A stretch of DNA of 64,000 nucleotides from an uncultured Pelagibacteraceae bacterium (GTDB lineage: Bacteria; Pseudomonadota; Alphaproteobacteria; Pelagibacterales; Pelagibacteraceae), in NCBI GenBank assembly GCA_902516465.1, contig CABXZD010000002.1:171001-235000 (forward strand). The letters are read 5' to 3'. Made by a program: the position numbers and the translations under genes. The notes under the pieces were generated by a model. The model was given only the letters and a program-made list of their open reading frames with translations, searched no databases and had not been told where the DNA came from. Positions 1 through 10,298 of this stretch are shown here, piece by piece (the first letter of the stretch is position 1; each line of letters starts with the position of its first letter).

Positions 1-661
1 TAGCTTTTTCTATAAATGGAGTTTTTAAATTCAATATTTTAGAAATATTCTTATTTAAATAATTATAGAAACTTACGTTTGAAATTAATGAATGTTTTAA
101 GATTTCACCATATCCACAAATAATCTCTCTTTTTGGTAGAGACAATAAAAAATTACTGTCGCTTAAAACAAGTTTTGGTTGATAAAAATTTCCAATTAAG
201 TTTTTTCCGTACTGTGTATTTATTCCAGTTTTACCCCCAATAGATGAGTCAACTTGTGACAAAAGAGTTGTGGGTATATTAATGAATTGAAGTCCTCTTT
301 TAAAAATACTAGCTGCAAAACCTGTTACGTCGCCAGTTATACCCCCACCCACACATATTAAGCAATCTTGTCTAGAAAAATTTTTATTGAGTAAAATTTG
401 TAGAATTATATCAATACTTTTTTGGTTTTTATTAATCTCATTTGCATAGAAAGTATGAAAATAAACTTTTTTACCCTTCAAGTTATTCTTTATTATACTC
501 ATCTTTTTTTTTGGGACGTTTTTATCGAAAACAACTAAACATTTATTAAATTTAATTGAATTTTTTTTAATTATCTTTCCCAAACTATAAATTAGGTTAG
601 AGCCAATAATTACAGGATATTTTTCTGTATTTGTTTTAATTATTAGTTTTATTTCTTTCAT
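1..661 (-). CDS. aroB: 3-dehydroquinate synthase, C-terminus truncated by window edge
   Basis: Reverse-strand reading from ATG at 661 gives MKEIKLIIKTNTEKYPVIIGSNLIYSLGK...; metal/NAD-binding CVGGGITGDVTGFAA-like region visible; sits directly after aroK. Confidence 0.85.
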   Translation of the reverse strand, partial: MKEIKLIIKTNTEKYPVIIGSNLIYSLGKIIKKNSIKFNKCLVVFDKNVPKKKMSIIKNNLKGKKVYFHTFYANEINKNQKSIDIILQILLNKNFSRQDCLICVGGGITGDVTGFAASIFKRGLQFINIPTTLLSQVDSSIGGKTGINTQYGKNLIGNFYQPKLVLSDSNFLLSLPKREIICGYGEILKHSLISNVSFYNYLNKNISKILNLKTPFIEKA

Positions 662-1160
662 ATATATTTAAAATATCACTGACTATTTCTTTTTTAGATA
701 AATTATCACAATCCATCTTATATAATGCTTTTGAATAAATTTTAGAACGATTTTTTATAAGTTGAACCAAATCTTCTTTAGTGGAATTGAATGCAATAGG
801 TCTTTTTGGGTTATATTTTATCCTACTTATTAATTTATGAGCACTTAGTTTTAACCAAAATGATAAATGATCCTTCAATATTATTTTTCTTATATTTTTA
901 TTTAAAAATGTTCCACCACCAAGAGAAATAACACTATTTTTTTTCTTTAAAATATCCAAAGAAACTTTTTCCTCAAAAACTCTAAAATATTTTTCACCCT
1001 TAGTATTAAAAATTTCTGAAATTTTCATTTTTAATTCTTTTTCTATTTGTTGATCAATATCAAAAAAATCTAAATTCAATTTTTTAGAAACTAAATAGCC
1101 TATTGAGCTCTTGCCTGAGCCCATCATACCTAAAAAAACAATATTTTTTTTTGATTTCAT
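636..1160 (-). CDS. aroK: Shikimate kinase
   Basis: P-loop GMMGSGKSSIG, DIDQQIE, SLGGGTF motifs; aroK-aroB order. Confidence 0.95.
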   Translation of the reverse strand: MKSKKNIVFLGMMGSGKSSIGYLVSKKLNLDFFDIDQQIEKELKMKISEIFNTKGEKYFRVFEEKVSLDILKKKNSVISLGGGTFLNKNIRKIILKDHLSFWLKLSAHKLISRIKYNPKRPIAFNSTKEDLVQLIKNRSKIYSKALYKMDCDNLSKKEIVSDILNIYERNKTNN

Positions 1161-1216
1161 AAGTTTCTTTATTGAAAAAACACAAATATGTCTTAATTTG
1201 AAATTATCTAACTTAT

Positions 1217-1396
1217 ATGCAATTTATCAAAAAAACAAGTTCGCGCGTTAGTATATTAGGATTAATTATAAAAATTACTTTAGTTTTATTAATTATTCTA
1301 GGCTCAATCTTTTTACTTAATAAAATTGATTTCCCTAGTCCAAAAAAAGACATTGAAAAATTAGTTCCGAATGAAAATTTCAAAATTGTTAAATAA
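1217..1396 (+). CDS. Small single-TM protein (59 aa), not in ORF track
   Basis: ATG at 1217: MQFIKKTSSRVSILGLIIKITLVLLIILGSIFLLNKIDFPSPKKDIEKLVPNENFKIVK*; hydrophobic helix; overlaps the next CDS start by 26 nt. Confidence 0.6.
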   Translation: MQFIKKTSSRVSILGLIIKITLVLLIILGSIFLLNKIDFPSPKKDIEKLVPNENFKIVK

Positions 1397-3149
1397 AAAA
1401 TATTTTCCGATTATATTTACTTTACTTTTAGGACTAGAGTCTTATGCAGATGATCAAGATAAATTAATTGATATATGGAATATCAATAACAATGAGAAAG
1501 ATGAATCAAAGACTAAAGAGGTTATTTTCGAAAAAGAAAAAAAAATTGAGAAAGTATTTGACTCTAATATATACAATATGCAACTTGAAAAAAACTTAAA
1601 TGAAATAGAGTTTGAAAAAAATTTTCTTTCTAGAGATATTAAAATTATTGGTTTATATGATCCAGAAGATTTTGGTTTAGATATAAATATGTGGTCAAAT
1701 TCTGATGGTGATCAGCTTAAAAAAATTTTTTCAAAATTAAACAAAGTAGAATTATCAAATGATGCATCAGAAATTATGAATATATCAATGCTTACTAATG
1801 CTTATTATCCAAAAAAAAATATAACAGAAAAAGAATTTTTAAAATATAGGTCGGATTGGTTAATTAAAAATTCAAATATAGAACTAATTGAAGAATATTT
1901 AATCAAGAATCAAGTATTTGATATTCATCCAGAATTAGTAAGATACATAGTCGATTGGTACCTCTCATTATCAAAGGTTGATAAATCATGTGAAATATTT
2001 TCAAAAAATCAGAAGCCAGTTGAAGACGTTTATTTGTCCAAATTTAATATTTATTGTTTAATAAGTTCCGGTAAAAAGGAGGAAGCACAAATTATTTTTG
2101 ACCTAAAAAAAGAACTAGGTTTTAGAGATTTATATTTTGAGAAAAAAATTAATTATTTACTTGGATATGATACAAATATTGATGAAACGATATCTGAAAA
2201 ATCTATTCTAGATTTTCATTTAGCTCACCAGACAAATCCTAATTTTAACTTTGAACCAAAAGAAACAACCTCAAAAATAATTTGGAAATATCTCTCCTCA
2301 TCTAATTTATTAAAATCATTTAAAGATATTCAAGTATCTCAGCTAGAAAAAATTTCTATAGTTGAAAAAGCCGTTCATAACAAAAATTATCCAGAAAGAG
2401 ACTTGCTCGATTTGTATAAAAGATTTCAATTTAATATAAATCAACTTTTAAATGTAAAAGGTTCTTATAAATTATTGACTAATATTGAGGCTAGAGCTTT
2501 AATTTATCAAAAAATTTTACTTGAGTCCGAAATGATTGAAAGACTTAAATTACTTAAAATTTTAAAAAATTCATTTGAGAATGACAATATAGGCGGTGCT
2601 TTTGATCTAGAATTAAAAAATTTCTTAGAGGAGATTAATCCAATGGATATCCCCGATAATTTGACTAGTTTTTATTATACAAACATAGAAATAGCTAAAG
2701 AAACGAGAAAAAAAATAAAATATAATAACGAAATTTTACATCAATCTAAGTTGGTAAATTATTTTAATGGAGATTTTTCAAATTCTAAAATTGAAAAAGA
2801 TATCAATAATTTTCTAAAAAAAATAAAAAAAAATAAGAAGTATTTTTTATCCAAAAAAGATATTATTTTAATTGAATCTTTAAAATCTGATGGAGTAAAG
2901 ATAGAAAAAAAGTATGATAATTTATATGAAATAAATGACTCTGAAATTCCAACTGATATTCAGATAATGATTAATAATAAGGAGAAAGGTGCTGCTTTAC
3001 TGAGAATAACAGAGGTAATTGGTCAAGATAATCTTGAAAGAATTGATGAAGACACCATGTATTTTATAATAAGTACATTAAATCAACTAAATATAGATTT
3101 AATTAGGAATAAAATTATTTTGGAAGTTCTTCCTTTAAAAGTTTCTTAA
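1371..3149 (+). CDS. Hypothetical exported protein (592 aa)
   Basis: Long ORF with N-terminal signal-like segment (KYFPIIFTLLLGLESYA); no family recognised. Confidence 0.8.
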   Translation: MKISKLLNKKYFPIIFTLLLGLESYADDQDKLIDIWNINNNEKDESKTKEVIFEKEKKIEKVFDSNIYNMQLEKNLNEIEFEKNFLSRDIKIIGLYDPEDFGLDINMWSNSDGDQLKKIFSKLNKVELSNDASEIMNISMLTNAYYPKKNITEKEFLKYRSDWLIKNSNIELIEEYLIKNQVFDIHPELVRYIVDWYLSLSKVDKSCEIFSKNQKPVEDVYLSKFNIYCLISSGKKEEAQIIFDLKKELGFRDLYFEKKINYLLGYDTNIDETISEKSILDFHLAHQTNPNFNFEPKETTSKIIWKYLSSSNLLKSFKDIQVSQLEKISIVEKAVHNKNYPERDLLDLYKRFQFNINQLLNVKGSYKLLTNIEARALIYQKILLESEMIERLKLLKILKNSFENDNIGGAFDLELKNFLEEINPMDIPDNLTSFYYTNIEIAKETRKKIKYNNEILHQSKLVNYFNGDFSNSKIEKDINNFLKKIKKNKKYFLSKKDIILIESLKSDGVKIEKKYDNLYEINDSEIPTDIQIMINNKEKGAALLRITEVIGQDNLERIDEDTMYFIISTLNQLNIDLIRNKIILEVLPLKVS

Positions 3150-3168
3150 TTATATTAATATCAAAATT

Positions 3169-3687
3169 ATGACAATTAAAACAATAATAACTGAACCAAA
3201 CAAAATATTAAGACAAGTATCAAAACCAGTCGAAAAAGTTGGTAAAGAAGAACAACAATTGATGGATGATATGCTTGAAACTATGTACTCAGCTAATGGA
3301 ATTGGTTTAGCTGCTATTCAAATAGGTGTCCCTAAAAGAATTATAGTTATGGATATAAATCAAGATAAAAATAAAAAAAAACCGATGTATTTGGTTAATC
3401 CAGTTATCAAAAATAAGGATAATTTAAAATCTACCTATGAAGAGGGGTGTTTGTCTGTCCCAAATCAATTTGCAGAGGTAGATAGACCAAAGAATTGTGA
3501 TATAGAATATTTAGATTATGAGGGAGAGAAGAAATTTTTAAAAGCTGAGGGATTATTAGCAACATGTATTCAACATGAGATGGATCATCTCGAGGGAATA
3601 CTTTTTATTGACTACCTATCTAAATTAAAAAAATCTATGATTGTTAAAAAACTATCAAAAATGAAATCTTCTAGAATAGTTGTTTAA
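3169..3687 (+). CDS. def: Peptide deformylase
   Basis: GIGLAAIQIG, EGCLSVP and QHEMDHLEG motifs. Confidence 0.97.
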   Translation: MTIKTIITEPNKILRQVSKPVEKVGKEEQQLMDDMLETMYSANGIGLAAIQIGVPKRIIVMDINQDKNKKKPMYLVNPVIKNKDNLKSTYEEGCLSVPNQFAEVDRPKNCDIEYLDYEGEKKFLKAEGLLATCIQHEMDHLEGILFIDYLSKLKKSMIVKKLSKMKSSRIVV

Positions 3688-3690
3688 CAA

Positions 3691-4623
3691 ATGTCCAAAA
3701 AAATTATTTTCATGGGTACTCCATTATTTGCAGTACCAATTTTGAAATCTTTGCATCAAAATGGTTTCCCAATATCAATAGTTTATACTCAGGCTCCAAA
3801 AAAATCTCAAAGAGGTCAGAAAATCAATATATCTCCAATTCAAAATATTTCAGAAAATTTAAATATAGAATTAAGAACTCCACTAAAATTAAAAGGCAAC
3901 GAGAAAGAATACAAATTTCTAAAGAAATTAAATGCAGACCTTGCAATTGTAGTCGCCTACGGACAAATAATCCCTAAAAACTTTTTAACTTTAGTAAAAA
4001 AAGGCTTTATTAATATTCATGCATCTATTCTTCCTAAATGGAGAGGAGCTGCACCAATTCAAAGATCAATTATGAATTTAGATGAAGAGACTGGAATAAG
4101 TATTATGAAAATAACAGAGGAACTAGATAGTGGACCAGTCAGTAATATTTATAAAACTAAATTAAAGCAGAATGATAATGCAGAAGAAGTTTTAAAAAAA
4201 TTAGCACTTCTAGCAGCGAAAAAAATTTTGGATAACGTAAATGATATTTTAAATGATAGAGTCAAATTTATTGAACAAGATAATTCAAAAGCTACATACG
4301 CGAAAAAAATCAAAAAATCTGAGGGTAATATAAGTTGGAATGATGAGCCCATAAAAATTATTGGAAAGATAAATGGATTATTTCCTAGTCCTGGAGCCTT
4401 CTTTAATTTTAAGGGCGAAAGATATAAAGTCTTAAAAGCTGAAATTGGGAGTGGTGGAGGAAAAATTGGAGAAGTTTTGAATGATAAGTTAGAAATTGCT
4501 TGTGTAAAAAATCAAACTATTAAAATTCTAGAAATTCAAAGACAAGGAAAGAAGCCACAAAAAATTCAAGAATTCATGTTAGGATCTCAAATTAAAAAAG
4601 GTTCTGTGTTATCCAATGCATAG
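3691..4623 (+). CDS. fmt: Methionyl-tRNA formyltransferase
   Basis: IIFMGTPLFAVPIL N-terminus, INIHASILPKWRGAAPIQRSI motif; follows def. Confidence 0.97.
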   Translation: MSKKIIFMGTPLFAVPILKSLHQNGFPISIVYTQAPKKSQRGQKINISPIQNISENLNIELRTPLKLKGNEKEYKFLKKLNADLAIVVAYGQIIPKNFLTLVKKGFINIHASILPKWRGAAPIQRSIMNLDEETGISIMKITEELDSGPVSNIYKTKLKQNDNAEEVLKKLALLAAKKILDNVNDILNDRVKFIEQDNSKATYAKKIKKSEGNISWNDEPIKIIGKINGLFPSPGAFFNFKGERYKVLKAEIGSGGGKIGEVLNDKLEIACVKNQTIKILEIQRQGKKPQKIQEFMLGSQIKKGSVLSNA

Positions 4624-5356
4624 ATATCAGATGCTCATAGAGTATGAGGGAACAAATTTCAGAGGATGGCAGGTTCAAAAAAAGGGGAAAACTATTCAAG
4701 GACTTATTCAAGAAAAGGTATCACAAATTTTAAAAGAAAAGATAATTTTATTTGGATCGGGAAGAACAGACTCTGGAGTACATGCGATAGAACAATCAGC
4801 TCACTTTGATATTAAAAATAAAATTAATCAGAAAGAAAGATTTTTAAAATCTATAAATCATTTCTTAAACAGACAAGGGATCACAATTTTAGATATAAAA
4901 AAAAAAAAATATAATTTTCATGCCAGGTACTCAGCTAAAATGAGAATTTATAAATATATCATTATTAATCGTTCAAGTAGACCAGTTTTAGAAAAAAATA
5001 GAGGTTGGCATATTACAAAAAAACTTGACTTATCAATTATGAAAAAAGGGGCCAAAAAGCTTGAAGGAACAAATGATTTTTCTACCTTTAGGGCCTCTAG
5101 TTGTAGAGCAAAAAGTCCCATAAAAACTCTAAAGCTGGTTAAAATTAAATCTATAAAAAATAAAATTGAAATAGAATTTAGATCTAAATCCTTTTTACAA
5201 CAACAAGTCCGTTCAATGGTAGGGTGCTTAAAATATCTTGGTGAAAAAAAATGGTCTTTAAAAAATTTTGATAGCGTAATGCGATCAAAAAAAAGAACTT
5301 TATGTGCTCCTCCTGCCCCATCTGAAGGACTTTATTTATTTAGAATTATTTACTAA
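4616..5356 (+). CDS. truA: tRNA pseudouridine(38-40) synthase
   Basis: YEGTNFRGWQ, GSGRTDSGVHA motifs. Confidence 0.96.
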   Translation: MHRYQMLIEYEGTNFRGWQVQKKGKTIQGLIQEKVSQILKEKIILFGSGRTDSGVHAIEQSAHFDIKNKINQKERFLKSINHFLNRQGITILDIKKKKYNFHARYSAKMRIYKYIIINRSSRPVLEKNRGWHITKKLDLSIMKKGAKKLEGTNDFSTFRASSCRAKSPIKTLKLVKIKSIKNKIEIEFRSKSFLQQQVRSMVGCLKYLGEKKWSLKNFDSVMRSKKRTLCAPPAPSEGLYLFRIIY

Positions 5357-5842
5357 TTTTTTTTTATTTTTCATTGCAAATTTTTTATTGATCCGCCATC
5401 TTGACTCTTCTCGAACTATATAACCACAGCAATTTTTAGCACGACATTTACAAGGAAATTGTTTGTAATCTTTATCAAAACCAAAACCATAGTCACATGT
5501 AATTTCTTCACCTTTTTTAATATCTTTTATTGCAGTTATCCAAATTTTAAGTCCTATGCCATCGTATTGAGAATTAGGGTCGCAACTATGATTAATTAAA
5601 CCTGCTGTATTCCAAGAAAAGTCACCGTCCATTGTATATTTTTTATTTAATGTAAATAAATAGATAGGTTTTCCATTATCGTACTTATCAGATTCATCAA
5701 CCTGCTTATTAGTGATAATCTTTCCAATATAATTGATTATTTTTGACCCCTCTTTTATATCTTTTGAGGCATAAAGACCTCGACCTTTATTATCAATTTT
5801 AGATTTTTTAATTTTGTATAGTTTCATTAATGGTATTGCCAA
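5336..5842 (-). CDS. SET-domain protein (putative protein lysine methyltransferase)
   Basis: KGRGLYASKDIKEG, NHSCDPN, EITCDYGF and post-SET CKCRAKNCCG Cys cluster. Confidence 0.88.
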   Translation of the reverse strand: MAIPLMKLYKIKKSKIDNKGRGLYASKDIKEGSKIINYIGKIITNKQVDESDKYDNGKPIYLFTLNKKYTMDGDFSWNTAGLINHSCDPNSQYDGIGLKIWITAIKDIKKGEEITCDYGFGFDKDYKQFPCKCRAKNCCGYIVREESRWRINKKFAMKNKKKLVNNSK

Positions 5843-5857
5843 TTAGCTAGAAGTTAA

Positions 5858-6781
5858 TCAATTAAATTCAATAAGAGCGTTAACATGTTCATTAGCACTA
5901 TCGGCTAAAGCTTTCAAATCATATCCACCCTCAAGTATTGAAACAACTTTTCCATGAGTGAACTCCTTAGTGGCATTCAAGGTTCTTTTGGTTATTTCGT
6001 AGAAGTCTTTTGAACATAATTGAAATTGAGCTAATGGATCATCTTTATGTGCATCAAAACCTGCTGAGAATAAAAGAAAATCAGGTTTATATTGTACTAA
6101 TCTTTCTAGGACTCTATCAAAAGCATTGAAATATTGTTCAGAGTTTGTACCAGCAGGTAAAGGAATATTTAAAGAGTTGTTATAGTTTCCCTTATCTTTA
6201 TTGGTTCCTCCTCCTGGGTAAAAAGGATATTGATGAGTAGAGATATACAGTGAATTTTTATTATCACGCATGACATCATAATTTCCGTTACCCCAGTGAA
6301 CATCAAAATCTACACAAGCGACTCTTTTATATTTGTATTTATTAATTAAATAGTTTGTTGCGACACCAGCATTTGATATACAGCAAAATCCCATTGCTTT
6401 ATTTTTTTCTGCATGATGTCCAGGAGGTCTCGCTAAACAAAATGCGTTTTTAAATTGATTATTTTCTATTCCATCTATTGCTCTTATTGTTGAACCTGCA
6501 GCGTCAAATACTGCTTTTTTACTATCTGGTGACACGATAGTATCCCCATCTAGAAATTTAAGACCTTTTTTTGGAAAAGAGTTATTTAAATTATTTATAT
6601 ATTCTTTTGAGTGTGTCATTGCTAAAATATCATTGGGTACAGTAACAGGTGTTTCCCAAATTAAATCGTTTCTTTTTTTTAATTTTTCTTTAATAGCAAT
6701 TACTCTTTTAGGCTGTTCGGGGTGACCATCACCTGTATCATGTTTTTCATAAGAATCAGAATTTATTATTGCAGTTTTCAT
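5858..6781 (-). CDS. Histone deacetylase / acetylpolyamine amidohydrolase family protein
   Basis: RPPGHHAEKNKAMGFC, VDFDVHWGNG, SAGFDAHKDDPL motifs. Confidence 0.92.
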   Translation of the reverse strand: MKTAIINSDSYEKHDTGDGHPEQPKRVIAIKEKLKKRNDLIWETPVTVPNDILAMTHSKEYINNLNNSFPKKGLKFLDGDTIVSPDSKKAVFDAAGSTIRAIDGIENNQFKNAFCLARPPGHHAEKNKAMGFCCISNAGVATNYLINKYKYKRVACVDFDVHWGNGNYDVMRDNKNSLYISTHQYPFYPGGGTNKDKGNYNNSLNIPLPAGTNSEQYFNAFDRVLERLVQYKPDFLLFSAGFDAHKDDPLAQFQLCSKDFYEITKRTLNATKEFTHGKVVSILEGGYDLKALADSANEHVNALIEFN

Positions 6782-7935
6782 TTAAAATAATTTTGCAAAA
6801 CATTTTCGTAAATTTTTGTAAGATCCTTTAAATCTTTTAAAGATACTGCTTCGTCAACCTTATGCATAGTTTTTCCTACTAAACCAAACTCTAGACCAGG
6901 TGATATTTTTCTTATAAATCTCAAATCTGATGTTCCACCTGTCGTGGATAGTTTTGGTTTCAACTTGGTAATTTTTTTAATGATATTTTGTATCATATAT
7001 GTCGTTTTGTTTGGTTTGGTTAAAAAAGCCTCACCAGAAACCTTATAATTAATTTTAAACTTAGTTTTGTTTTTTTTAGTAACAATTTTGAAAATTTGAT
7101 TGAGTTTTTTTTTAATAGAATTTGAGGAATGTTTATTATTAAATCTTATGTTAAAAGTAGCTTCAGCTGATCCAGGAATAATGTTATCAGCATCATTTTC
7201 TATATTTATTTTAGTAACTTCCAAATTAGTCGGTTGGAAGTGTTTATTTCCATTATCAAATTTAATATCTTTTATATCTTTGAGAATTTGAACTAATGTT
7301 GTTGAGGGATTATTTCCTCTATGTTGATAAGCAACGTGACACTGTTCACCTATAACTTTAATTTTACCAGTTATGCTACCTCTACGACCAATTTTAATCA
7401 TCTCACCCAATTTATTTGGATTTGTTGGCTCACCAACAAGGCAAAAATTAATCCTCTCTCTCTTTTTTTTTAAATATTCTACAACTTTTTTTGTACCATT
7501 TACTGCATCACCTTCCTCATCACCTGTAATTAATAAGCTAATTGATCCAACAAATTTTTTATTTTTTAACAAAAAAGTGCTTACCGCCGAAATAAAAGCT
7601 GCAACAGAACTTTTCATATCATTAGCACCTCTTCCAATTAAATAGCCATTTTTAATAGATGGTTTGAATGGATTTGTTGTCCAATCTTTTATATTTCCTG
7701 GAGGCACGATATCAACGTGTCCAGCAAACATAAAATTTGGCGTCTTAGATCCCAATCTTGCATACAAATTTTTTACAGGCTGAGAACCTTTTTCTTTGAA
7801 CTCTAGTATTTTTGTTTTAAAACCGAGTGTTCTTAATTTTTTCTCTAAAAACTTCATCACGCCAGCATCAATTGGAGTGACAGAGGGAAATCTGATTAGC
7901 TCTTTAGCTAATTTTAACTCATTCAACTTTTTCAT
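6778..7935 (-). CDS. dapE: Succinyl-diaminopimelate desuccinylase
   Basis: M20 peptidase fold: FAGHVDIVPPG, GRGANDMKS, GDEEGDA; adjacent to dapD. Confidence 0.94.
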   Translation of the reverse strand: MKKLNELKLAKELIRFPSVTPIDAGVMKFLEKKLRTLGFKTKILEFKEKGSQPVKNLYARLGSKTPNFMFAGHVDIVPPGNIKDWTTNPFKPSIKNGYLIGRGANDMKSSVAAFISAVSTFLLKNKKFVGSISLLITGDEEGDAVNGTKKVVEYLKKKRERINFCLVGEPTNPNKLGEMIKIGRRGSITGKIKVIGEQCHVAYQHRGNNPSTTLVQILKDIKDIKFDNGNKHFQPTNLEVTKINIENDADNIIPGSAEATFNIRFNNKHSSNSIKKKLNQIFKIVTKKNKTKFKINYKVSGEAFLTKPNKTTYMIQNIIKKITKLKPKLSTTGGTSDLRFIRKISPGLEFGLVGKTMHKVDEAVSLKDLKDLTKIYENVLQNYFK

Positions 7936-7937
7936 AA

Positions 7938-8744
7938 TTAGTCTCTTAGAAGATCGTTAATTGATGTCTTTGACCTGGTTGAAGAGTCCACAGTTTTAAT
8001 TATATGAACAGCGTAAAGATCTTTATATGTGCCTGGCACAACTACTGAATAAGGAGGTATACGACCTTTTGTGATTTCTCCATTTGATCTATTAATGATT
8101 TTAGTGCTTTGACCTATATAGCACCCCATTGAAAGAACGCTTCCTTCCTCAACAATTACTCCCTCAACAACTTCTGACATGGCTCCAACAAAGACGTTAT
8201 CCTCAATGATTGTAGGTAATGCTTGAGCAGGCTCTAACACTCCACCGATACCAGAACCGGCAGATATATGGCAACTTTCACCAATTTGACAACAACTACC
8301 CGCACGGCTAAATGTATCCATCATAGTTTTAGCACCAATGTATGCACCAATGTTTACATAACATGGCATAAGAACAGCATCTTTTCCAATGAATGATCCT
8401 TTTCTTACAGGCGAATTTGGAACCATTCTAAAGCCTGCTTTGTCAAATTCTTCTTTTGTCCATCCAGCAGTTTTACCTTTCAATAAATTTTGACGGTCTC
8501 GCCATACCGAATATGGCCCAGAAAGAATATCGTTTTCATAAACCCTAAAGCTTAGCATAATAGCTTTTTTAAGGTGTTGGTGAGTTTTCCATTCACCACC
8601 AATCTTTTCTGCAACTCTAGACTTACCACTATCTAAATCACCGATTACTTGATTTATTGCATCTTTCAAAGATTGATCCGAATTAGGATTTACTTGATCT
8701 TTGTTTTCCCAGGCTTTGTTAATAATATTTTCTAAATTATTCAT
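7938..8744 (-). CDS. dapD: 2,3,4,5-tetrahydropyridine-2,6-dicarboxylate N-succinyltransferase
   Basis: Left-handed beta-helix hexapeptide repeats, RKGSFIGKDAVLMPCYVNIGAYIG. Confidence 0.96.
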   Translation of the reverse strand: MNNLENIINKAWENKDQVNPNSDQSLKDAINQVIGDLDSGKSRVAEKIGGEWKTHQHLKKAIMLSFRVYENDILSGPYSVWRDRQNLLKGKTAGWTKEEFDKAGFRMVPNSPVRKGSFIGKDAVLMPCYVNIGAYIGAKTMMDTFSRAGSCCQIGESCHISAGSGIGGVLEPAQALPTIIEDNVFVGAMSEVVEGVIVEEGSVLSMGCYIGQSTKIINRSNGEITKGRIPPYSVVVPGTYKDLYAVHIIKTVDSSTRSKTSINDLLRD

Positions 8745-8758
8745 AAAATTTTTTGACT

Positions 8759-9430
8759 TTAATTGTCTCTTAATACATTAATTTTTTGAAGAAAAGAAGG
8801 CAAGTTATCAATCTTGTAATCAATGTAAGGCTTGTCAGCATCTTTTTTTGCAAAAGTCTCATCATTTTCGAGCCAACACGTTTTCATCCCTAAATTTTTA
8901 GCTTGCTCCAAGTTATGGGCGATGTCCTCAATTAGTATAGATTGCTTTGGATCTAATCTAAATTTTTCAATTAGTTTTCTGTAAGGCTCTAAACGAGGCT
9001 TAGGAACAAAATCTGCATCTGTTATATCAAATGCACCATCAAATAAATCACTAATACCCAATTGATTTGTTACATTTTTAATATGAGCATGTGACCCATT
9101 AGAAAATATGTATTTCTTTTCTTTGATTTTAACCAATTCTTCTCTTAAAAGTTCATCTTTTGGAAGCCAAGATATATCAATATCATGAACGAATTCTAAA
9201 AACTCATTAGGATTTACATTTTTTTTTTTCATTAACCCAGATAAAGTTGTGCCATATTCATAAAAATACTCTTTTTGAATTTTTTTAGCTTCAACAAGAT
9301 CAACATTAAATTTTTCAGATATAAAAGAAGACATCTTTTTATCAACTTCTGAAAATACCTTAGTTTGACCGCTATAAAGTGTATTATCCAGGTCAAAAAT
9401 CCAATATTTGATTTCAGTTAACTCTTTCAT
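8759..9430 (-). CDS. HAD-superfamily hydrolase, pyrimidine 5'-nucleotidase type
   Basis: WIFDLDNTLYSG and IEDIAHNLEQAKNLGM motifs. Confidence 0.88.
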   Translation of the reverse strand: MKELTEIKYWIFDLDNTLYSGQTKVFSEVDKKMSSFISEKFNVDLVEAKKIQKEYFYEYGTTLSGLMKKKNVNPNEFLEFVHDIDISWLPKDELLREELVKIKEKKYIFSNGSHAHIKNVTNQLGISDLFDGAFDITDADFVPKPRLEPYRKLIEKFRLDPKQSILIEDIAHNLEQAKNLGMKTCWLENDETFAKKDADKPYIDYKIDNLPSFLQKINVLRDN

Positions 9431-10275
9431 TTTCTTATCAATGTTCCAGAACCTTTATCAGAGAATATTTCAAACAATAACGAGTGTTTTTCTCTACCAT
9501 CTATAATTCCGACTGCAGCAACTCCATTATTTACTGCATCTAAGCAAGTATTTATTTTTGGTATCATTCCTTCCGTAATAATTTCGTTTTTAATCATTTC
9601 CAAAACTTCCGAGGCAGAAATTTCTTCTATAAGTTTTTTTTCTTTATTCAAAACTCCCTTGACATTTGTCATTAAAAGTAACCTTCTAGATTTTAGGGAT
9701 TTAGCAATTGACCCTGCTGCAGTATCTCCATTTATATTGTAGGTTTGTTTATTATTATCTAAACCTAGTGGAGATATAATCGGAATAATATTTTTTTTAA
9801 CTATATCATTTAAAATATCTATATTGACTTTATTTGGTATTCCAACAAAACCAAGCTCCACTTCCTCTGGGATGACTTCAATTACATTATTTTGTTTAGT
9901 ATTTATCGAAATAGCTCGGGTACCAATTTTTTTCAAAGAAAAGACAATATCTTCATTAAATTCAATTAAAACTTTCTCAACTATATTAATAATTTTTTCA
10001 TCAGTAACTCTTAATCCTCTTATAAATTTTGATTGAATATTAAATTTATCTAACTCTCTTTTAATTCTTGGCCCACCGCCATGAACAACCACAATAGAAA
10101 TTCCTAACTTATTTAAAACACTGATATCTGATATAAAGTTATTAAAAATATTTCTATCTATAAAAACATTACCACCATATTTTATTACAATTAAATCATT
10201 TTTATATTTTTCGATATATTTTGATACTTCTTCTATCGGAGGGCCATTTTCAGGTAAAATTTTTTTTAAATCCAT
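9427..10275 (-). CDS. argB: Acetylglutamate kinase
   Basis: VIKYGGNVF, VVVHGGGPRIKREL, NINGDTAAGSIA motifs. Confidence 0.96.
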   Translation of the reverse strand: MDLKKILPENGPPIEEVSKYIEKYKNDLIVIKYGGNVFIDRNIFNNFISDISVLNKLGISIVVVHGGGPRIKRELDKFNIQSKFIRGLRVTDEKIINIVEKVLIEFNEDIVFSLKKIGTRAISINTKQNNVIEVIPEEVELGFVGIPNKVNIDILNDIVKKNIIPIISPLGLDNNKQTYNINGDTAAGSIAKSLKSRRLLLMTNVKGVLNKEKKLIEEISASEVLEMIKNEIITEGMIPKINTCLDAVNNGVAAVGIIDGREKHSLLFEIFSDKGSGTLIRK

Positions 10276-10298
10276 TAAATTTTGTGAAGTTACTATCT

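Noticed and set aside
4149-4352. Minus-strand ORF inside fmt
   Set aside because: Shadow ORF opposite a well-supported gene; Ser/Phe-rich composition typical of antisense of Lys-rich frames
7100-7645. Plus-strand ORFs 7100-7291 and 7373-7645
   Set aside because: Antisense to dapE, low-complexity shadow frames caused by AT-rich codon usage
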